Positions 48,040-59,193 of a stretch of DNA of 64,000 bases are shown here, piece by piece (position 1 is the first letter of the stretch; the number at the start of each line of letters is the position of its first letter). The stretch lies in contig NC_061121.1 in the NCBI RefSeq assembly GCF_002878395.1, positions 17,597,876-17,661,875 of the forward strand, read 5' to 3'. This DNA is from Capsicum annuum. Lineage: Eukaryota; Streptophyta; Magnoliopsida; Solanales; Solanaceae. A model generated the notes under the pieces. The model ran no database searches, was not told where the DNA came from, and saw nothing but the letters and a program-made list of their open reading frames with translations. The position numbers were made by a program, and so were the translations under genes.

Positions 48040-51000
48040 TCAACTGTTGGAACTATTCTCATCACCAGGCTTAATTCCACTGCAGCAAAAGAAATGTGGT
48101 AATTTGACTCGACCGCAAACCCTGCAAGCAAAGGAATGTCAAGAGTATTAGCATGGAAATGAATAGTGTAGACCTAAGATGGAAGACCAACAAAGAAAAC
48201 CGGAACTGGGACCCGGAGCACAACAAAAATTGTTGCATTAGACAAGAAAATGAAACATGACATTAACCAATTGTCTTCCTTAAGACCAAGATAAACATCA
48301 TGGTGTCGATAAAAACTCACATACGAATCACAAGATCATGCATGTCTTTCAAATATCATCAGTTGAAATTTTAATTTCCTACAGGATCTTTTATATGTGT
48401 AAACAAACATAATCTTATTGTTTTAGCAATCATTGAAGCAAGATGTTACCTTGGAACAAATGATACTTAAAACCCATCTATTCGGGAAACAATTTAAGAA
48501 GCACACAACTTTAGTCGGATTCCTGAGCTAAGTTCAAACATCAAAGTAAATAGGCCTTTTTGATGTCGAAGTGTGTTTCATCTCAAAAACTCACTCCATT
48601 GGATAGCCAATTCAAGCAAAATAAGGAGAGATGTGATGAAACAAAAGCACTCTGTTTGCTCCTCGTTGACCTTTTTGTCAATTTATGGTAGCCCAAGTAC
48701 ACTATACTTTTTCATTGTCCCATTTTTCCCAGGGCCTTTCCGCCTAGCAAAACTGCCCTTAAGACATAGAAAGAAAGCGCGACTTTCATGCCAGTTCTTG
48801 CTCTAGCATGAAAGTTCCATCATAGGGAAAAACAATGTACTGCAATGCTTTTGTTATATCGAGCCTTGTTTTGGTCTCTGGTTTAAAGATGGGATAAATA
48901 ATAGTATCTCAGAAGCAGTAAGAAAGACAGAGAAATTTCGATACATCCAACCTTTCATTCTGAGAAGGAACATCCGACCTTTCATTATTTACAAGCTACA
49001 TAGAAAATTCAGGGTTTTAGCTTACTAGCTAAATATTTCTTTCTTGAATATGTTCCAATTGAAATTACTTCAAAGGAAGAAGCAGAAATTTAACTTGGCC
49101 ATTTTGATGGCATAAAGCTCTTACCTGCACCGCATAATCACTGGCACTGGTTTTAGAGCCTTTGGTCCATTCCTTATACCTCTCTTATGAGGGGAAACCT
49201 GCATGATCAAACATATCCTATCAGTGTAACAAAATGAGATGAAATGAGAACTATGTAACACATATATGCATACACACACTTTCGGTGCCACACACAAGTG
49301 CACAGTGGCGGAGCCACGTGTATTCAATGGGTGTCATTGATACCCCTTAATTAGAAAATTACATTGTGCAGCTAGGCAAAAATTTCTTTTTATGTATTTA
49401 TACTATATACTGACTCCACTTGGCTTCTCCAAGAGTTTGCTCATTATGCTTTGAAACCCCTTAGTGAAAATCCAAGCTCCGCTACCGCAAGCATGTGTGC
49501 AAACACAACCTCATGCATGAAAATGAATTTTGGCACGTCTAATAAATAAGGAAATGTTAACGAGTGTGCCAAGCAGGCATGTCAAGTAAGTTGTCTATTT
49601 ACAAGGCCTCAATTATTCAGATAAGGATTCAGAATTCCAACCCGTGACCTTCTCCCCGGGAAAGAGTGAACAAGGGTGCTTGTAAGGATTCTATACATTC
49701 CTTTTTGTGTGGGTAGTTAGTTGGATATATTCTTCTGGAATTTTAATATTACACACTGTAAATTCTTGCCACTATATTAGTTCAACAATAGTGAAATGTT
49801 TTTTAACATTACGGGGAAAAAAGGAATGCATGCATTTCATGGGTAAAATGCACAAGAAAGCAGAAAGCCCTCCACATGAATAACCTATTAAAGTATGAAA
49901 GGTTATCAATTTTGCTGCCAAGCACTGGCGGAACCACGATTTTCATTAAGGGGGTTCAAAAGTGCACACACAAATTAGCCGAAGAGGGTTCAACATCTAT
50001 TATATATATACATAAAAAAATAATTCTAACCATGTATAAATAGTGCAATTTTTTGCAGAAGGGAGTTCGGATGACCCCCTGAGTATATGCTAGCTCCGCC
50101 CCTGCTGCCAAGTTTACCGGAATTCAGTTTACAACAAAGGGTAGCTAAGATCTGAGTAGGCACTTAGCTTAACTGTTATTAATTGTCATGTTACCAGTTC
50201 TCAAAAAAAAAAAATATATACAGCCAAAATGTAATCCCATAATTTCAGTACTATTATAATTTTATATTATTGAAAAATCTCATTCCTTAGCATCTTAATT
50301 TAAGTCTCAACACCATATTCATGCATTTACTGGAATCCAATTAGCTCCCCTACCCCCACCCCTCTCTCCGAAAGATCCCTGCTCAAGAAACAGAGTCTAA
50401 TGCAGTCCCTACACAGAAGTACAAGGAACAACAAATAATAACAAAATAGCAAATAGTAACACAACAGAAACTACAACAAAATTATATAATAATCGAGAAA
50501 CAGGAAACAACATATATCAACAAAAATAGGAGAACAATAAACTACAGGAGGGGCAATACTATGACTACCATGAAAGCAGAACATAGAATACAAAAAGAAC
50601 AGTCGCAATGGCAAATAAAACAGTAGTGGAAACATAATAGACAAGAGAAGGCAATTGATATCAAAAGCAAGAGATTACAAGTATACGACTTATACAACGA
50701 CATAAATAATGCTACTAGACTCCCACCAAGCCTAATCCCGCCGAAAAGCGAGATAAAACTCAACTACCAAATAACCTTACCCTATTCCGCGACCTCCATA
50801 TCCTTCTATCTAAGGTCATGTCCTCGACAAGCTGACGTTGCACCATGTCCTACCTAATCATCTTTTCACATTACTTAATCGGCTCATCACTGCCTCTCCT
50901 CGTACCCAATATGTCCAGCCTCTCACACCTACTCACTAGAGCTTCTGCGCATCTCCTCTTCACATGCCCAGACCATCTCACTGTTACTTCCCTCAACTTG

Positions 51001-54000
51001 TCAACCACGGAGGCCACTATAACCTTGTCTTGGATATCTTCATTCCTATTCTTAATACACCTCGTATGCCTACACATTCATCTCCACAACTTGCATCTTC
51101 TGAACATGAGAGTTCTTAACCGACCAGCACTCCACGTCATACAACAAAGCCTGTCTAATAATACTCTGTAAAACTTATGTTTAATTTTTTTTATAACCGT
51201 GATATTCGGGCCGGCTTGCCCGCACCTCGACTGATTCCACGGAAACCTGCCACCTTCCACAGCATCAGGTACTAGATAACGCTCTCCACTAAGGCTAGAA
51301 CAAATGGAAAGAAATGACCAAGTGTGTGTCCCTGTTGGGAATTAAAACTTGCATTTAAATTTTGGTGGTATTTTTTATCACGCAAGACTCTAGAGTGAAC
51401 CTCTATTTCATCTACCCCACACCAATACAATGTATGATGCCATCATCAATCTCGCATTTCTTAGGATTAGAGATCAAGGAACTTGAAACGTTCCTAGATT
51501 CCACGATATCAAAAAAAAATAGTAGGACGTGTGTCTTGTCCCAAGCAACTTCACTTTATGCTTTTAAGCTTAGTTTTACTACCTACTTTCATATCTAGAA
51601 TTGCCTGGAAAAGACCTCTAAAATTTCACGCTTATCTTTTTCACAACTCTGGTGAGTATGTGACCAGGAAAAAAATGGTCACTCCAACCTAAACTAATCG
51701 AAAAACGCCCGAACTGTTGAACTCCTTCACTTGTTTCTTTCTTTCCTGTTAGAATATGTGTAAAAATGCCCGAACTGTTGAACTCCTTCACTTGTTTCTT
51801 TCTTTCCTATTAGAATATGTGTAGAAATAGGAACAGTATATACAAAATCCTACTTGGAAAAGGATTGTACTATAGTATCTATAAATAGGGTCTTGATGTA
51901 ATTATGTCAACATATCATTCGATAATATTTTTCAATTCTCACATGGTATCAGAGAGTTGGTGAGAAACAACATAAAAAAAAAAAAAAAAACCTCAGTCAC
52001 GCCAATTCCGGTGACTAATTTGCGTCATATTTAATTTTGTGGGTTGTGTGAACAATACAACACCACCAATAGGATCGGAATGATCAGGCGACAAAAACCC
52101 GACCAAAATCACCGGAAAAGAACCATCCACGCGCCCCCACGTGCCAGCCGAAATCCCGAAATTCCGGCGAGATCTACTTCACGCGCCGGTGCGTGAGCAC
52201 GTCTCCGGTTGAATTTTTCAGTTTTTCTTTTTTCTGTTGGGGTCGCCGGTCTATTCAGACTCTAACCACATACTCTTTTCCAGATTCCGTCAAGTATTTG
52301 GAGATTCCGATCGACGGAACTTAAAATCCGGCAACTTCATAATTTTGGTAACTGTTTTCCGTTTCCAGCAACTGGCTTTTGGGAGTTTTAAAGTCAAATT
52401 ACCAAGATGTCTTTTGGGCATGATATTTTTGGCTCCAAAAATATACGAATTTGAAGTTCAAGTTCTATGATCACTTCCGAACCTTTAATGGGAAGTTGAA
52501 ATTATTTAGCCTGGGCTTACTCGGTTGAGTTGTGGTGCAAAGGTCAAGGTGTCGAAGATCATTTAACGAGCAAGGCTAGTGTGGTAGATGAAAAGGGAAA
52601 GTCTAGCACGGAAGATGCGAAAGCTAAAGAGCAATGGGAGAGTGTTGACGCTCAACTATGTAGTCTCTAATGGCAATCTATTGATTCCAAGTTGATGCCC
52701 TTGTTTCGTCCATTCCAGACGTGTTATTTAGTTTGGGAAAAGGCTCGTGCTTTATACACTAATAATATATCTCGTTTTTATGATGTGATAGCTCGAATGA
52801 CCAATTTGAAGAAACAGGAATCCGATATGTCTACTTACTTGAGACAAGTGCAAGCAGTCACGGAAGAATTTGATACATTGATGCCGTCATTGCGGATGTA
52901 GAACAACAACAAAAGCACAAACAGATGTTGTTTTTAGTTCTTACACTTGCTGGACTTTCTACTGACCATGATGTTGTATGTGATCAAATTTTAGCTAGTC
53001 CTATGATTCCTACAATTGATGAGTTATTCTCTCTTCTGCTTCGTCTTGTCGCGCCTCCCAGTCACAAAGTAGTTTCATCACCCACTGTTGACTCTTCTAT
53101 TCTTGCATCTCAAACCATAGAAAAATAAACATATCAGCCTATGGAAAATCGGCGAGGAAGAGGTTGTTTTGGAAAATCTCGATCGAAGTATAGTTATTGT
53201 CATAAAGTTGGACACACTCGGGATATATGTCATAGTTTGCATGGTCCACCACCCAGTTATGATCCTGCTGCTGTAAAGGAATATAATGAGTTCCTTCGGA
53301 ATCGAGCAAGTAAGCAGACATCTCCACAGCCTAATCGACCATCCAATAATGCTCATATTGCCCAAACAGAATATGATGAGTTCCTCCATTATAGAGCAAG
53401 TAAGCACACATCTCCACAAGTAGCCTCAGTTGCCCAACCTGATGCTTCTGTTGCAGGTAATCCTTTTTCTTGTGTTTCACAATCTAGTACACTTGGATCA
53501 TGGGTTGTAGACTCAGGTGCTTCTGGTCATATTTCTGGTAACGAATCTCTTTTGTCTGATATTGTTTATTCACAATCTCTTCCTGCTATTACTTTAGCCA
53601 ATGGGATCCGAACAAAACCAAAAGGAATTGGACAAGCCAAACCCCTATTTTCTATCACTCTAAACTCTGTTCTTTATGTCCCTGGTTGTCCTTTTAATCT
53701 TGCATTTGTTAGTCGTTTGACACGTGCCCTTAATTGTAGCATAACTTTTCTTGATGACTCTTTTCTAATGCAGGACCGCAGTACGGGACAGACGATTGGC
53801 GCAGGACATGAATCACAAGGCCTTTACCATCTCACCTCTTCAAATTCCTTCACAGCATGCTCCGTTACAGACCCTCCAGATCTAATTCACAAACGTTTGG
53901 GACATCCGAGTCTATCCAAGCTACAAAAGATAGTGCCTAGTTTGTCTAGTTTATCCATATTAGATTGCGAGTCATGTCAACTTGGGAAACACACCCGTGC

Positions 54001-57000
54001 TACTTTCCTAAGTAGTGTTGAGAGTCGTTCAAAGTCTATTTTCTCATTAGTACATTTTGATGTTTGGTGTCCTAGTAGAGTCAGTTCACCTTTATGTTTT
54101 CGTTATTTTGTTAGTTTCATTAATAATTTTTCAAGATGTACTTATGTTTTCTTAATGAAAGATCGTTCTAAGATATTTTCTATATTCAAAAGTTTTTGTT
54201 CTGAAATACAAACTCATTTGGTGTTTCTATTTGTACTTTTCGTAGTGACAATGCCTTAGAATACTTATCCTCTCAGTTTCAGGAGTTTATGACTCATCAA
54301 GGAATTGTTCACCAGACATCTTGTCTGTACACCCCTTAGCAGAATGGTATAGCAGAAAGAAAAAATAGGCATCTTCTTGAGACTGCTCGCACTCTTCTCA
54401 TTGAATCCCATGTTTCGTTGCAATTTTAGGGCGATGCAGTCCTCACGTCTTGTTATCTAATTAATAGAATGTCATCATTTTCCTTTCAGAATAAGATTCC
54501 CTATTCTATATTGTTTCCACAGTCACATCTCTACTCTATCCCCCCACGTGTCTTTGGGAGCACATGTTTTGTTCACAACTTAGCCCCTGAAAAAGATAAA
54601 TTAGCCCCCCGTGCTCTCAAGTGTCTTCCTTGGTTACTCTCGAGTTCAAAAAGGATATCGTTGTTATTCACCAGATCTTCGTCGCTACTTTATGTCCGCC
54701 AATGTCATTTTTTTTGAATCTCGACCTTACTATATATCTTCTGATCGTCCTGATATCTCTGAGAGTTTACCCGTATCTCCAGTCTTACCCATACCATCCT
54801 TGGTCTTACCAATATCTCCAGACTTACCCGAACCAACCTTTAAGGAATCAACGGTTACTTCTACGTCTCCTGCTACAGTGCCACCACTTCTGACTTATCA
54901 TCTTCGTCCGCGTCCACCATTAGTCCCAGATGATTCATGTCATGCATCGGGCGCTGCTCCTACTGCGGACTTTCCTTCTTCTAGCCAATCAGTTGCACTT
55001 CAAAAAGGTATGCGTTCCACTCGTAATGCTAACCCACACTATACTTTCTTGAATTATCATCGTTTATCATCACTTCATTATGCTTTTGTATCGTCTTTGT
55101 CATCTATTTCCATACCTAAGACTATAGGTGAAGCACTCTCTCATTCAAGATAAAAGCAGGCTATGATAGATGAGATGTCTGCTTTACATACAAGTGGTAC
55201 TTGGGAGCTTGTTCCCCTTCCTGCAAGTAAATCTACTGTTGGTTGCCGTTGGGTTTATGCAGTCAAAGTTAGTCCAGATGATCAGGTTGATCGGCTTACG
55301 GCTCGCCTTGTTGCCAAAGGATACATACAAATATTTGGGCTTGATTATAGTGACACTTTTTCTCCAGTGGCTAAAATAGCATCTGTCCGTCTTTTCCTAT
55401 CCATTGCTGCCGTTCGTCATTGGCCTCTTCATCAGTTGGATATTTAGAATGCTTTTCTGTATGATCTTGAGGAAGAAGTCTATATGGAGCAACCACCTGG
55501 TTTTGTTGCTCGGGGGGGTCTAGTAGCCTTGTATGTCGATTACGCAGGTCACTCTATGGTCTGAAACAGTCTCCTCGAGCTTGGTTTGGAAAATTCGGCA
55601 CAGTAATTCAGCAGTTTGGCATGATTCGTAATGGAGCTGATCACTCAGTGTTTTATCGACATTCTCAACCAAATTTGTGAATTTATCTGGTGCTTTATGT
55701 TGATGATATTGTTATCACCGGCAATGATGAATATGGTATCTCTAAATTGAAGCAATATCTCTTTCAGCATTTTCAGACCAAAGACCTCGGCAGACTGAAA
55801 TATTTTTTACGTATTGAGGTTGCTTAGTCCAGATCAGGTATTGTTATTTCTCAACGCAAGTATGCCTTAGACATTCTTGAGGAGACAAGAATGATGGAAT
55901 GTAGACCCATTGACACTCCTATGGATCCAAATGCCAAACTTTTACCAGGACAGGGGGAGCCACTCAGTGATCCTGAAAGGTATAGGCGGTTGGTTGAAAA
56001 GTTGAATTATCTCATCGTGACTAGACCTGACATATCCTTCCCCCTGTGATAGTCATTGGGATGCAATTGTTCATATTCTGCGATATATAAAGTCAGCTCC
56101 AGGTCAAGGACTACTCTTTGAGGATCGAGGTCACGAGCATATCATTGGATACACAGATGCTGATTGGGCAGGATCACCCTCAGATAGACGTTCTATCTCC
56201 GGATATTGTGTTTTAGTAGGAGGTAATGTGGTGTCTTGGAAGAGTAAGAAACAGAGTGTGGTCGCTCGAGCTATTACAAAAGCAGAACATCGAGCAATGG
56301 CTGTAGCAACTTGTGAGCTAGTTTGGATCAAACAGTTGCTGAGAGAATTAAAATTTGGAGAAACCGGTAAGATGGAACTTGTGTGTGATAATCAAGCAGC
56401 CCTTCATATCACATCAAATCCAGTGTTTCATGAGAGGACTAAATACATAGAGATTGATTGTCACTTTCTCAAAGAAAAGATACTCTCAGGAGATATTGTT
56501 ACAAAATTTGTTAAGTCAAATGATCAACTTGCAGATATCTTCATCAAGTCCCTCACCGGTCCTCGTATTAATAACATTTGTAACAAGATCAGTACATATG
56601 ATTTGTATGCACCAGCTTGAGGGGGAGTGTTAGAATATGTGTAGAAATAGGAATAGTATATACAAAATCCTACTTGGAAAAGGATTGTACTATAGAGTCT
56701 ATAAATAGGGTCTTGATGTAATTATGTCGACACATCATTCAATAATATTTTTCAATTCTCACATTTCCCAAAGTGATCATTACTATTTCAACAGTCAATC
56801 TGGAGGTGCTCAACTGACAGCCATGAAGAATCTAGGATTTTCAGAACATGGGTGTACCACTTACAAAAAGAAAAAAATTGTATTTAGTGGGAATGGGTGC
56901 CTCATCCACTAGGTAAATAACTTAACTTTCAACTAAGTGAATCATTTAGTCTTCTTGCAGCATAGATGCCACCAAATAATACTTATATATCCCACGGGTT

Positions 57001-58021
57001 CACGTGCCTTAAAATTTACCTATAAATTCGCCAAGGGAGACAAGTAAGGTATCTAGATGTGCATACTCAAAGTTGAAGTGCTTACTGCTTACTTGTCAGC
57101 TGACGCCAACATACTCAGTTATGCTTAGCTGTTTATGTATTATTATGCCTACTTTTTAATTGACCTGATTGTGTAAATATTTCCTATACGATCATGGAAC
57201 ATAACTTAAACTCAAACTAGATTCATAACTTTAACTATCACTTTTAAAACCCCAATTTAGGGAATACATAAGAGGTCACTCATAGACCCATAGGGTGTTT
57301 CCATTGACTTATTTTTAGGTGTTTTTACCTTTTAACACTTTTTAATTTTTGGAGGTATTTGACAAAGACATTTTAATCACTTTACTTTAGGCTTAAAAAG
57401 CAAATTAAAAAAAAAAAGTCAAAAGTTGGTTGCCGGCTACTTTTAACTTTTAATTTTTAGCTTATAAGTCACTTAAAAAGAACTAATTCAAACGCCCTCT
57501 CATTTGAGCTTATACTCCATCCGTTTCGCTTCTTGAGATAACCTGCATAAACTTTGACCAGTATTTTAAGATCTACTTTTTTATCATATTACTATGAGAA
57601 AGATTGCAACTTATAGCATTTTTCGTACAATTTTTGATCATCTAAATTTTAAATTTAAAATATTAAATTTACATATCTTAAAAATTTGGTCAAAGTTCAT
57701 GCAGTTAACCTCGAGAGAAGCGAAATAGCCACAAATAAAAACGAACCGAGGAAATATTACAAAGTGAAAAAAGGTCCTGTTTACCTTTTTCTTAGGAACA
57801 GCCATGAGTTCCATAGAACCTCCATGAAAAGGTGAATTTGGGAGGCAAAATCCAATGTTGTTGTCATTTTGGGGCAAAACCAATGATGGTGATGAAGCTT
57901 TTGGTTGACTAATACTAGTATCAAGAGGCGGCTGTATGGGTATTGCATGGCAAAATCTTCTTCCAAGGCCATACATGTAACTGGGATTGCTGCTTCTAAG
58001 CTTGGCCAATGTAGTCGCCAT
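48040..58021 (-). CDS. bL32m: organellar (probably mitochondrial) ribosomal protein bL32, three exons
   Basis: Exons 58021-57785, 49198-49125 and 48121-48040 join in phase to a 130-aa protein. Exon 1 gives an N-terminal extension opening [20 protein letters not shown], rich in Arg, Ser and Leu with no acidic residue early, typical of a mitochondrial presequence, and ends [10 protein letters not shown]. Exon 2 encodes [20 protein letters not shown]. Exon 3 completes the zinc ribbon, C103-x2-C106 and C116-C117, and ends at TGA 48042-48040. The AVPKKK and HKRG motifs and the four cysteines identify bacterial-type L32 of the large ribosomal subunit. All splice sites are GT-AG. Intron 1 is 8586 bp, filled with a complete copia element, a LINE piece and MITEs. 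The coding exons show no damage. A plastid location cannot be excluded, but plastid L32 is normally plastome-encoded. Confidence 0.9.
49312..49490. mobile_element. GGCGGAGCC-type MITE in bL32 intron 1
   Basis: Left end CAGTGGCGGAGCCACG and right end CCAAGCTCCGCTACCGC are inverted. This end type marks a common plant hAT-like MITE family. The interior is AT-rich. Confidence 0.6.
49925..50108. mobile_element. second GGCGGAACC-type MITE in bL32 intron 1
   Basis: Left end CACTGGCGGAACCACGA and right end GCTAGCTCCGCCCCTG are inverted. The interior has TTTGCAGAAGGGAGTTCGGA and a TA-rich stretch. Same family as the element at 49312. Confidence 0.65.
50545..51190 (-). mobile_element. RTE-LINE reverse-transcriptase fragment in bL32 intron 1
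   Basis: The minus frame 51077-50871 contains [20 protein letters not shown], then [20 protein letters not shown], the C-terminal end typical of plant RTE LINE reverse transcriptases. Upstream, across frameshifts, WSAGRL and HVQKMQV-like segments can be read to about 51190. Downstream sequence matches the 3' fragment at 24590-24790, but the SINE-like tail is absent here. Heavily decayed, lies in the same orientation as the host gene. Confidence 0.75.
51708..51830. repeat. 61-bp tandem duplication across the left copia insertion junction
   Basis: The sequence CCCGAACTGTTGAACTCCTT to TTTCC plus the first LTR bases (TGTTAGAATATGTGTA) occurs at 51708 and again at 51769. The first copy ends in the canonical LTR start TGTTAG (51747). 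The second copy, which continues into the element, has TATTAG (51808). Confidence 0.85.
51808..51943 (+). repeat. copia left LTR, 136 bp
   Basis: Starts TATTAGAATATGTGTAG (canonical TG mutated to TA) and ends CAATTCTCACA. It contains the probable TATA box CTATAAATAGGG near 51890, the likely transcription signal of the element. Confidence 0.93.
52467..56620 (+). pseudogene. copia gag-pol polyprotein (interrupted)
   Basis: Gag opens at ATG 52467 ([10 protein letters not shown], then a stop). The gag block is in frames 52692-52901 and 52925-53128. Frame 53141-54259 holds a zinc knuckle lacking its first Cys ([14 protein letters not shown]), the protease motif [10 protein letters not shown] (Asp124 of that frame), the GAG-pre-integrase [12 protein letters not shown] and the integrase start. 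Integrase is broken near 54260 and after. Reverse transcriptase runs from about 55160 with WVYAVK, a stop at 55446, and the YVDD motif near 55700. RNase H at 56228-56620 ends in stop after [11 protein letters not shown] and has ITKAEHRAM where family members read STAEAEYRAM. The order gag, protease, integrase, reverse transcriptase, RNase H is diagnostic of copia. Confidence 0.9.
56628..56763 (+). repeat. copia right LTR, 136 bp
   Basis: Starts TGTTAGAATATGTGTAG and ends CAATTCTCACA. It differs from the left LTR by only a few substitutions on reading (for example GAACAGT versus GAATAGT), which points to a fairly recent insertion. Confidence 0.93.
56764..57511. other. bL32 intron 1 sequence, nothing recognised
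   Basis: AT-rich intron sequence between the copia element and the MITE next to exon 1. Near 57290-57500 there are TTTTTAGGTGTTTTTACC-like low-complexity stretches. No coding content. Confidence 0.5.
57512..57755. mobile_element. Stowaway-like MITE near the exon 1 donor of bL32
   Basis: The left end CTCCATCCGTTTCGCTTCTTG and the inner right GAGAGAAGCGAAATAG are inverted, as are CATAAACTTTGACCA and TGGTCAAAGTTCATGCAG. The outer right end is disturbed by an extra ~18 bp before CGAACCGAGG. It ends about 30 bp from the exon 1 splice donor. Confidence 0.55.
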
Positions 58022-58946
58022 TTTTTTGCCTTTTTAGTTGCACAAGGAGAAAATTTGAAGTGAGTGAGGTAGGAGAAAGTTGAACTTTAGTTCACAGGCC
58101 CAATATGGGAGATGAATATTGGGCTTGCACTATTTATAATTGGGCTTCTTTCAATTTTTGGCCCGCCAGTCGAACTTAATTACGAGTGCTACCTCAAATA
58201 TAGAAATACTAGTTTCATAAGGCCCGTGCTAAGGCCGAGCCCAAGCTCAAAGTATAAAAATAATAATTTATAAGGTTTAGCTTTGGTCCAGTTTGATTTT
58301 GGGCCTAAACATAACTAAGTCAATTTTCTTGAGTTGGTAGCACCATACCAGGCCCAGGACCAATAGCTGCTTAGACCAAATCTTGGTGGGCCGATCTAGT
58401 CCAGACTGGGTTGGTTTTGTTTTTATTTTCAAAATAAAATTTTACTCCTATAAAACTAATAGTTTTTCACTATGTCATAATCATAATAGATACGAAAAGA
58501 ATCTCAAAATTATGATGAAATCCAAACAAAATTTTAATTCCAGAGCAATCTGATTTTAGATTTAAATTGATACATAATATTAACATTGAAGATGTCAAAA
58601 GTAGTTTCACAATTATTGTAAATTTTTGAACATTTTCGTGATATTTATTTTGGTTGAAGAGCACTATTAAAGTGGATATTTTGATATAACTGAAAAAATG
58701 ATAATCTCAAAGTTTTGCTCGTGAAATTTAGAAACTTCATAACAATAAATGTTTTTTTAAAGATAACACTTGCAATGAACGCTATATTTGACAGTTGAAT
58801 GCAAGGGTTTTAAAAACAAACATGAATTGTTTCTTTTCTAGTAGCGCGGGCTAACTACTTTTTAGTTTTGTAATTTAAAAATAGGAGGATGTTATATAGT
58901 TTCAGCATGAAGTACTATTTTTCAATTGTAGGGCTGAAAACAGCTA
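58022..58946. promoter_or_regulatory. bL32 upstream region
   Basis: Sequence 5' of the bL32 ATG. It has several GGGCC/GGCCC words (for example CAGGCCCAATATGGG near 58095, ATTGGGCTTGCAC near 58119, TTGGCCCGCCAG near 58158, AAGGCCCGTGC near 58218). GGCCCA/TGGGCC elements are known site II-type promoter motifs of plant ribosomal-protein and organelle-biogenesis genes, so this cluster fits the gene. Assignment is by motif only. Confidence 0.5.
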
Positions 58947-59193
58947 CTTTCTCCGTTTAAAAAAGAATGACCTACTTTGACTTGACACAAATTTTAAGAA
59001 AATAAAAAAGACTTTTGAATCTCGTGGCTTTAAATTAAAGTTATGTCAAATGTACCAAAATGTCCTTAAATCATGTGGTCCTAAATATGTCACGTGGAAA
59101 GTTGAAATTAAAATATTGCCAAAAAAGGAAAAGGGTTATTTTTTTTAAACGGATTAAAAAGGAAAGTAAGTAATTTTTTTTTAACGGAGGGAG
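58947..59193. mobile_element. Stowaway-like MITE
   Basis: About 247 bp with ends CTTTCTCCGTTTAAAAAAGA and TTTTTTTTAACGGAGGGAG, flanked by TA. The interior shares GTACCAAAATGTCCTTAAATC and ATGTCACGTGGAAAGTT with the copy in PHO1 intron 3. Confidence 0.8.

Larger units (their letters stand above)
51808..56763 (+). mobile_element. complete copia LTR retrotransposon in bL32 intron 1
   Basis: 4956 bp with two 136-bp LTRs (51808-51943 and 56628-56763), a primer-binding site TGGTATCAGAG directly after the left LTR at 51944, a polypurine tract GAGGGGGAG just before the right LTR, and a perfect 5-bp target duplication TTTCC (51803-51807 and 56764-56768). It lies opposite to the host gene. The gag-pol frame is interrupted, so the copy is structurally whole but coding-dead. 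The very short LTRs and the CHKxGHT zinc knuckle suggest the Ale/Retrofit group (inference). Confidence 0.95.

Noticed and set aside
54469..54893. Overlapping frames in alternative phase within the copia pol region
   Set aside because: They result from stops and frame changes in the pol pseudogene; domain order shows the true frame.
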